64,000 nucleotides of DNA, from positions 49,406,647 through 49,470,646 of the forward strand of contig OX104114.1 of the NCBI GenBank assembly GCA_944474755.1, in the 5' to 3' direction. Each line of letters begins with the position of its first letter. Within the stretch, counting starts at the first letter, position 1. The DNA comes from Limnoperna fortunei (Eukaryota; Mollusca; Bivalvia; Mytilida; Modiolidae). Of the stretch, positions 57,401 to 64,000 are shown in pieces. Both the position numbers and the translations under genes were made by a program. Below the pieces are notes generated by a model that searched no databases, was not told the DNA's origin, and saw only the letters and a program-made list of their open reading frames with translations.

Positions 57401-58238
57401 GTAAGTACAGACAATTGCTATAGTTTCTGTTCAATCGCTGTTGAATTTATTTGCATTCTGATGCATTTATAATTAAACTCGCATGGTTTGTTCTGAGTTT
57501 TGGTGAAGTTTTATGGTCCGAGCAAAAGAGCTGAATAACGCATACCTAAATGGCATATATCAGATGCGTTATAAGGTTGTGAGAGTATAGTATTTAAAGC
57601 ATCGCTGCATTACATAATTTTCGTCTTGTTTGGAAACCACTATCAAGAATACTTTAGTATGTAATTATATATAGATGGTTAGGATGTATTTTGTTTTTAA
57701 TTTAACAAATATTTCCTAGTAAAATTATCTCTTTATTCACTACTCCCTAATTAGAAAAATTAGTAAACCAGATTTCGACTCCTTTAATTCGTTGATCTGC
57801 ATTGAAATAAATCGTTGCACGGAAGCATTTCAAGATCTGTATTTCTTTTTCTTATTTTAATTTTGGTATTTGGAGACTGCCTTCTTGTGACTTTTAATCG
57901 ACACAATGTATAAATTATGAATAATCATTGGAAGAAAGAATATTGCAAAAGCAGACAGAAACAATAATACAGAATTTTAAATATTGAATGACTCACCAAT
58001 TGCAGGAATGAAGGACTAAGCATGTACAATAAAGGGGGGAAATTCAAATGATGAATGAATAATTTATAATATGGGTAAAAGAATTTACAATAAAGATTTA
58101 ATTAATAACAATTAAGTATATAAAACTAAGAATAAAGAACTAAGTTTGAAGAATAATAAATCACGAGTTACAAATTTTGCCCCTTATAGCATGTACTATC
58201 GTTATTGTTCAACAAATAACGTATTATTATATTTTCAG
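57401..58238. other. Intron sequence, nothing recognised
   Basis: AT-rich intron ending in the acceptor 'tattatattttcag' before the third exon. Confidence 0.4.
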
Positions 58239-58328
58239 GGTTTTACGAAGATTTATAAACAGTTTTTTCCATTTGGTGATCCCAGCAAGTTTGCTACCTT
58301 TGTATTTAATGTGTTTGATGAAAATAAG
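58239..58328 (+). CDS. NCS-1/frequenin-like exon (end of EF-hand 1, start of EF-hand 2)
   Basis: Thirty codons in phase 0 between TTTTCAG and GTACGT. The reading starts [18 protein letters not shown] and continues [12 protein letters not shown]. This is almost identical to NCS-1/frequenin from animals; the [11 protein letters not shown] stretch is specific to this member compared with VILIP, recoverin or KChIP. The exon ends inside the second EF-hand loop at DENK, where the next exon should begin with an Asp-Gly; that exon was not found in the window. NCS-1 binds Ca2+ through EF-hands 2-4. Together with exons at 29846 and 53931 the open frame continues without a stop. Confidence 0.93.
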
Positions 58329-58849
58329 GTACGTTTCAAATCCATTATATAATAAACTTAACGAAAAATTGTTGAACACTTACACTTATTATTTTCATTT
58401 ACCTTGCTGCATTTTCTTGAAAATATGTTATCTGCAATTTTCTTGCTTCTATTATTGTTTGGGGTATCAATAACCAAAATTTATGTAACTTTAGTGCTAG
58501 ACTTGTATGAGAAGCAAGTCCAATACGATTGCTTCGAGGGGTAAACGATAGATTCAGGGTGGTGGAGCCAGGCTATTTAATTAAATACAATAAGAGAATA
58601 CCAACATTAGCAATTTTGGTTTTGTTTTCTTTACTGTTACATTAGTAATTTATGTATAACCAGCTTTGAAAGTAACCAAAATATTTGCTTTCGTAGCATT
58701 TTTTGGTCTCTCGTATGCATCGTCTTTCTGCAGTAAAAAGTTAATGCATTAAGTTGAAGGACTGTTTTCTAATTTTACCAGTATGTAACTTGAAAACAAA
58801 ATTATTCCTCGGGATACTAGATATAAAGATCATTGTATTGTACACCCTT
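58329..58849. other. Sequence after the third exon, nothing recognised
   Basis: Presumed intron. No exon encoding the rest of EF-hand 2 (DG-x-I-x-F-x-EF) was found here. Confidence 0.4.
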
Positions 58850-59294
58850 CCCCTGGCTAGGGTAAACATGGATATAGTGATGTGGTCCATCCGTTTTTCC
58901 GTCTATTTTGGACTCGAGATCTTTTACCCGCATCTCCAGCTACACCAATGAGTTGAATTTGATGAAAATTGTACGGAATTTTGCAGTTTCCCGTAGCCTA
59001 ACATGTAATTGGCCGTTCTTTGACATAGGAGTATCCCTCCTATCCACCAAAACCACTTAAGGCAATTCGATGAAACTTTGGCAGAATCTGTGTCATGTAG
59101 TTCCATTGCTCACCTGATATTTTGCATTTTGTTTGGAATTATATTTTGTGTTTCCCATAAGTAAAATATGGACTTTACTGTACTTCTAGACCTGGGTACC
59201 CATCTTTTGTCTGCAACTCCACCTTAATTATTAAATTGAATTTGATAAAACATTCACGCAATGTTCGTCACAGAGTACCATAGTGCACCTAATA
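58850..59294. repeat. Older relative of the 54.2-kb element, left part
   Basis: Diverged units similar to those at 54250-55460: 'ccaatgagttgaatttgatg', 'tcccgtagcc', 'ggcaattcgatgaaac', 'gtgtttcccataag' and 'agtaccatagtgcaccta'. Interrupted at 59293 by a Tc1-like transposon; the continuation is at 60546-60640. Confidence 0.65.
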
Positions 59295-60545
59295 TGCTCA
59301 CTCAAAAAATAAACGCAACATTTTTTTTGTTTCAAACCATTTTTTTGCGGACAAATAACCTATAAATATTCAAATATATATACACAACATATAATAGCGG
59401 AATATCGCTATCGGTCGCATCGAGGCCGGGGAATCACAGAATGCTGTTGCCAGTACGTACAACGTTCATCGTAGAGCAATTTCACGCTTTGGAGACGCTA
59501 CCAGCAGCTTGTTACTACGACAGACCGACTACATTCAGGGCGTCCGCGTGTTACAACAAGGTTGCAGGATCGTTACATTAGATTATTCCATCTACGGAAC
59601 AGGACTATTGCAGCAACAGAAACGTCTGTAAACGTCCCTGGGTTGCGCCTTATATCACCACAGACAGTACGCAATCGGTTACGCTCTCGTGGATTGCAGG
59701 CAAAAAGACCTTACGTCGGAGCAACACTGAGACGCCAAAACCGCCGAGCAAGGGTTAGATTGTGTACTACCGTTCATGTATGGAATTTACAAAAGTGGAG
59801 AAGAGTGTGGTTCATCTTGGAAAACGAGATCGTCGCATTCGAGTGTACAGGCGCCGAAATGAACGTTTTGCGCAAAACTGTGTTGTAGAAAAAGACAATT
59901 TTGGCAAAGGCAGTGTTATGATGTGGGCCGATCTCTTGACGCCAGGAACACATAGCTGTTACATATCCAAGACAATCTTAACGCTGTTAGATATAGAGAC
60001 GAAATTGTACGGCCGCATTTATTGTCCGTAATTGACATTCAAAGAAAAATTTTTCAACACGACAATGCCAAACTACATACAGCACGTGTAACAGTAGATT
60101 TTTTTTACCGCAATAGAATGTGAATGTGATCCGTTGGCCATCACGATCTCCGGATCTTAACCCAATTGAATATTTGTGGGATGAACTGGATCGGTGCGTG
60201 CGCCAACGACAACTACCGCCGCAAAATCTGCCACAATTAGAGCAGGCACTTCAGTATGAGTGTCAAAGGATGTCGCGTGTTTGTACTCAACGTTTCATTG
60301 AATCCATGCCAAGAAGATTAAGGACTGTGTTACAAGCAAATGGTGGGCACAACAGATACTGACATTTTTTGCGTGATTTATTGACAATATGCAAGAAAAT
60401 GTTATGCTATGGTAAACAAACTCATGAACCAGAAATGTGCCAATTTTTCCATTTCTGTATAAATTATTTATATGATAAATTGTTTAAATAATATATAAAG
60501 TAAAATTTTCATTTTTTATATGTTGCGTGTCTTTTTTAGTAAGTA
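59295..60545 (+). mobile_element. Tc1-like DNA transposon, TA target duplication
   Basis: Bounded by TA at 59293-59294 and 60546-60547. The left terminus TGCTCACTCAAAAAATAAAC and the right terminus (minus strand TACTTACTAAAAAAGACAC) are imperfect inverted repeats; both continue to 'gcaaca'. Length about 1.25 kb, normal for Tc1/mariner. It encodes a broken transposase and is inserted in an older repeat. Confidence 0.85.
59400..60362 (+). pseudogene. Tc1-like transposase, frameshifted
   Basis: The N-terminal HTH region is readable as 'IGRIEAGESQNAVASTY' and 'HRRAISRF' (59410-59500). Then come 'LQDRYIRLFHLRNRTIAA' (about 59560), 'ISPQTVRNRLRSRGLQAKRP' (the second HTH) and 'RVYRRRNERFAQNCV' (the region after the first catalytic Asp). 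The C-terminal part has FQHDNAKLHTAR (second Asp) and 'SPDLNPIEYLWDELDR' (the DD34E-type acid), ending at TGA near 60361. Frame changes occur near 59500-59560, 59775, 59960-60015 and 60120. It catalysed cut-and-paste transposition; this copy cannot make an intact protein. Confidence 0.88.
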
Positions 60546-60640
60546 TATTTTAAATATTGATCAGAATAATATTTTGGGCTTCCCTTAGTTGACATACGTG
60601 TATCGATTAGTTAGTATTGCTCGCAGTTGTCTTGCTTATT
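60546..60640. repeat. Older repeat, right part after Tc1-like insertion
   Basis: Continues the repeat interrupted at 59294: 'aaatattgatcagaataata', 'gggcttccc' and 'agtattgctcgcag' correspond to the unit and terminal parts of the element at 54.2-55.6 kb. Confidence 0.6.
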
Positions 60641-60854
60641 AATACATTTCGACATTAATAAGGGATGTTTATTAAGAATCAGTCTGTAGCTTGGGTAAAA
60701 TCGTCTAAGGATATTTCATAACTTTAATGGTTTTTTTATATAAGTGGTACACTTTAACACTTTTGTTTTCGCCAATTATAGCCAATTACATAGACGTTGA
60801 TATTTATCTGAATGACACAAGTTTGATAGAACTAAAATTGTATCTGTTTAATCC
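60641..60854. other. Spacer, nothing recognised
   Basis: AT-rich spacer with no recognised feature. Confidence 0.4.
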
Positions 60855-60985
60855 TACAAAAAATATTTTCTCCATCGAGGGAAAACAAAATTCCCGTTTT
60901 GCACATTGTATAATCCGCATATTAAATGTGCACAACGGAAATTGTGTTATCTCTCGACAGAGAAAATATTTTTTTGTAGTTAATA
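60855..60985. repeat. ~125-bp imperfect palindrome
   Basis: The left arm 'ctacaaaaaatattttctcc' with 'atcgagggaaaacaaaattc' pairs with the right arm 'ctctcgacagagaaaatatt' and 'gtgcacaacggaaattgtg'. Small foldback or MITE-like structure. The plus-strand frame across it is not a gene. Confidence 0.7.
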
Positions 60986-62244
60986 CTTATAAATAAATTC
61001 AAACAATAGAATAAACACAACAATTTTATTTTTGTAACTGGACATTTGTGAAAAAAGGGATCAACACTAAAACTGTTAGTTTCCCGTGGAGTAATATATG
61101 ACGTCAAATGGCGCGTGTCTCCATGACGATCGAATTTTTTTTTCATCCTCTGATAGAACATATTTTCCAGTCAATAAAAAGTCAGTATTCTCGCAAAATT
61201 TATTTATTTTCATATAAAGGGGTTTTAAATTGAATGCTAACAATTTTTCCTCTTTCTTTTGTTTTTCGAGATATTTGGGCTGAAGGGGCATCACTTATGT
61301 ACGACGTTTAATTATGTCTCACAAAAAAACAAAATTTTTGAAAGATGTCGTAGTAATTGCTGTTGTTCTTTTTGATATTTTTTATACTAGTTTAACTAGT
61401 ATTAACTGCAGCAGATCTCGTTTGCATAATAAGCATTCGCTCTGAATGCTATATCAACAACATCTTGATTTATTATGATCGTCTTTTCTTCACGAGAGGA
61501 TTGAATTGATGGACCATTTTTACATAATGATATTGATGTTGAACACCAACACTTTTTGAAAATAGATATACATGTAAACAATGAGACTGAATTGATTAGG
61601 AGCGTTGTTCTCGATAAAGACGAAAATGATTTATTTTTGTTTTCAGAATTTTAATAGTTCCCATTCTAAAACGTAACTGTTCCCTTGGAGTAATATTTTA
61701 CATTTAAATATCCCCCTAATGTATTATTCAGTCATGTTTATGAATATCCCCATACATGAAGGTGAACTTAACTGGAGAATCCTTCATGGTGCTATTGACT
61801 TTCAGCAGTCTGATTTTGTCCCTCTTGTGGTTTGCATGAGTACTTGTATCACATGTTTGTGCAAGGTTAAAGTTGAGGTTTAAACTGATTTGTATCAGTA
61901 TAAACCGACTTTGGACAAAGTCTTTCATTATTGTTGTCGTATTTTCATATATACTTTTGGATTTGTATGTACTTTCAAAATTTGTTAGGTTTATATTTTA
62001 TGTCATGTGAAGTTTAAATACTTTGTACTGTGATTAATTGTTTTAAATAATAAAGGGTACTGAAATTAACTTCATTTTTTTCTAATCACATGGCATCTGT
62101 CGTCTTTTTCGTGGCATCGTTGTCGCAGGTCATAAACTTTTCACATTCAAATCTTCCTCTAAAAACACTTGGCCAACTGTATCCAAGCTTGTTTCTAATG
62201 TTTATTGTGTATGTCTTAACACCATTTATGTGTTAATAAACTAT
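60986..62244. other. Non-coding stretch
   Basis: No exon recognised. An AATAAA at about 62047 follows 360 bases without features; on its own this is not evidence of a gene end. Confidence 0.4.
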
Positions 62245-62500
62245 TATGAGTTTTTAGCTCACCTGACCCAAACGGTGTGGGCTATTCTTATCACTTGGCG
62301 TCCTCGTCATAGTCAACGTGTCGTTGTCGTCTCGGCCGTAAATTTTTAGCATTTCACTCTTCATCTCCAAAACCACTTGGCCAATTAGAACAAAACTTGG
62401 CAGGAATGTTTATTAGGTGGTTCTTATCAAAGTTTGAGTTTTTGGTGCTTATCAAATATTAAACATGGCCCCCAAGGCCATTACAGTACTTGCACCCATA
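62245..62500. repeat. Fragment of the 440-1790-type element (left end)
   Basis: 'tttttagctcacctgaccca', 'ttatcacttggcgtcc' and 'aaaaccacttggccaatt' match the start of the element at 440, followed by 'gcccccaaggcc'. The tandem internal units are missing. Confidence 0.65.
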
Positions 62501-62514
62501 AACGCAACACTTTG

Positions 62515-62690
62515 ACTGATTGATAACTGATTAGTGACGGATTTTGGAACGCTGTCGGATCGCTGACTGATTGATGATGAATACATCCGTCTAATATTAT
62601 GAATCCATCATTTCCTTGGTAACCGTCAGCGATCAGTCCATTCAGTGCTATCCAGAATCCGTCATTTAGTTATATGCATACATCGATAAG
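62515..62690. repeat. Imperfect inverted repeat
   Basis: The left segment 'ataactgattagtgacggat' and 'gatcgctgactg' is mirrored by 'cgtcagcgatcag' and 'gaatccgtcatttagttat'. Arms of about 60 bases with several mismatches. A possible MITE remnant. Confidence 0.55.
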
Positions 62691-63324
62691 TTTATTGACG
62701 GATTCGTATAAATTAATAATTTCAAGATAAAACGAATTCTGCGTCATTTGTATATTATATATGCATTTATTGTAACATTTTTAATAAAACAAAAACAAGC
62801 GTTTAAAAGAATTGTTAAAACAATATCTCGTTCTAAATAAATAAATACACATATTTAAAGAAAAAACATTTTCTTTATATTATATAATTAAGCAAAGACG
62901 AGGTAAATGTTTTCTTTTCGTAACCATTTTTGATTCTCTTTTTTTTATTCCCGCGCTCGTGATTGCGGCCTATTTTATTTTTTTGCGGCCTGTTACATGT
63001 ATATTTTTGTCATATATTAAGCCGACCCGACTCCCCCATTCAGTAACAGATTTATTTCACATGTAGGAAAGGACGTGGCCTCTTTTTGACATCATTATTA
63101 GTTACTTAAATATATGCCTGCGTGTTTTATTAAGTCTACAACATTTTTAAATACAATTATGAAAATGTGTATAAACAATTGTTGAACTGATGAACACGCA
63201 TTGTCAATCAAAGCACATTGTTTACTAAACAAAAAGTTGTATTGTAAAATATACAGCGATTCTGATCGCAAGTTTTATTTAACAGGCAATAAAAGAAGTT
63301 AAAAAAAGTATAATTACAATTAAT
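62691..63324. other. AT-rich non-coding stretch
   Basis: No recognised feature. Confidence 0.4.
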
Positions 63325-63535
63325 CTGATTGTTTCATTTATTTCATGGCGTCTATTTTTTGTTTTGGGGGGGGGGGGGTGAGGTGAAATGAAGCCGGAGT
63401 ACAGCTAAAACGGGCAATCTTTGTCAATTAAGTTGGAGTCGGGCACACCCTATCTGCAGTCGTTCGAAAATCCGCAACCTGTTCACAGGCATGTGATAAC
63501 TAGTAGATGACTAACCAATCAGCCACCGAGGTCCC
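63325..63535 (-). repeat. Diverged SINE with G tract
   Basis: 'tttcatggcgtctatttttt', a G-run (63366-63378), 'gaagccggagtaca', 'cttgtcaattaag', 'gagtcgggcacaccc' and a terminal 'cagccaccgaggtccc' follow the order of the SINE at 10620, with the head at the right on the minus strand. Old copy. Confidence 0.75.
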
Positions 63536-64000
63536 AATAACGCCGGGGAGAAATGTCTGCGAATACTGAATTTAAGCGTAAAAATGTGTTACTTATAGGA
63601 TAATTAATTGGGCGGAGTGAATATTTTGGATATTTACGATGCCCAATTGATTATCATATTTATTATATAGATCAGAATTGTTTTCGTAAAATTTTAATGC
63701 TTAATCCTAAATTTTTTGAACGGCGGATGAATATCTGTATAGTACAAAACTAACTGCAATTTTGGCGGGAAAAAACCCGAGGGTGAAAATAAACGATCAT
63801 TTTCACATGTGATTTACCGTGATTTCTGTCACTCGGAAGATTCCATATTTCATCTCTATCTATATAATAAAGATAGACACGTGTTATAGTACGAAATGGT
63901 AATTTTTTTAACACAACGTCATTAATTCTTAAGGTCTTAACATTGTCATTAGAGTGTCATATCGATAAAACGGAACCTTTTCAAAACTTGCCCTTTAAAA
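63536..64000. other. End of window, nothing recognised
   Basis: AT-rich sequence with no exon or repeat identified. Confidence 0.4.

Noticed and set aside
60986..62244. Possible 3' UTR with AATAAA near 62047
   Set aside because: There is no upstream coding exon in any frame, and AATAAA is expected by chance in AT-rich sequence.

Overview
This window is eukaryotic, AT-rich, intron-containing and dense in repeats. It most likely comes from a bivalve mollusc, possibly a mytilid-like mussel; the species cannot be fixed from sequence alone. The inference rests on a tRNA-derived SINE of the kind widespread in bivalves, hammerhead-ribozyme repeats, Helentron-type non-autonomous elements, a DIRS/Ngaro-type tyrosine-recombinase retrotransposon, and spliced metazoan exons.

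Only one cellular gene is recognisable: a plus-strand neuronal calcium sensor 1 (frequenin-like) gene. Three exons are visible (29846-29870, 53931-53979, 58239-58328). They join in frame and encode the N-terminal region through the first, degenerate EF-hand and into the second. The start exon and the downstream exons were not found.

The main discovery is in the 24-kb intron between the first two visible exons. About 18 kb of it (31.65-49.78 kb) is a tandem satellite with a ~510-bp unit. Each of 35 monomers carries a type I hammerhead ribozyme motif on the same strand as the NCS-1 gene. Fourteen copies keep a consensus core and stems. The other 21 carry defined changes in the core or stems. 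The array has a higher-order structure, mostly five-monomer blocks, and includes a very recent ~2.55-kb duplication. It is flanked by tandem ~446-bp units with a tRNA-like head (A-box- and B-box-like motifs). These units are direct on the left, and inverted then direct on the right, and are bounded by (TA)n tracts. The whole block looks like a retrozyme-like satellite lodged in a neuronal gene intron.

Upstream of the gene (0-29 kb) the window is a mobile-element landscape. It holds old SINE fragments, a ~165-bp tandem repeat (0.44-1.8 kb), AGGTCA-rich repeats (4.8-8.4 kb), two copies of a Helentron-like non-autonomous element (5.9-8.1 and 13.3-15.1 kb, the second with its empty site preserved nearby), a broken FLYWCH-type MULE transposase (8.9-10.5 kb) and three SINEs with perfect target duplications. 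It also holds a degenerate reverse transcriptase (17.2-17.8 kb), a nearly full-length Ngaro-like retrotransposon with gag, RT/RNase H, tyrosine recombinase, an SGNH hydrolase and split direct repeats (19.6-25.5 kb), and several inverted-repeat elements.

Downstream (51.7-64 kb) are a ~170-bp tandem repeat, a Tc1-like transposon nested in an older repeat, further SINE fragments, small palindromes and the last two visible NCS-1 exons. No functional rRNA or tRNA gene and no CRISPR array was seen.
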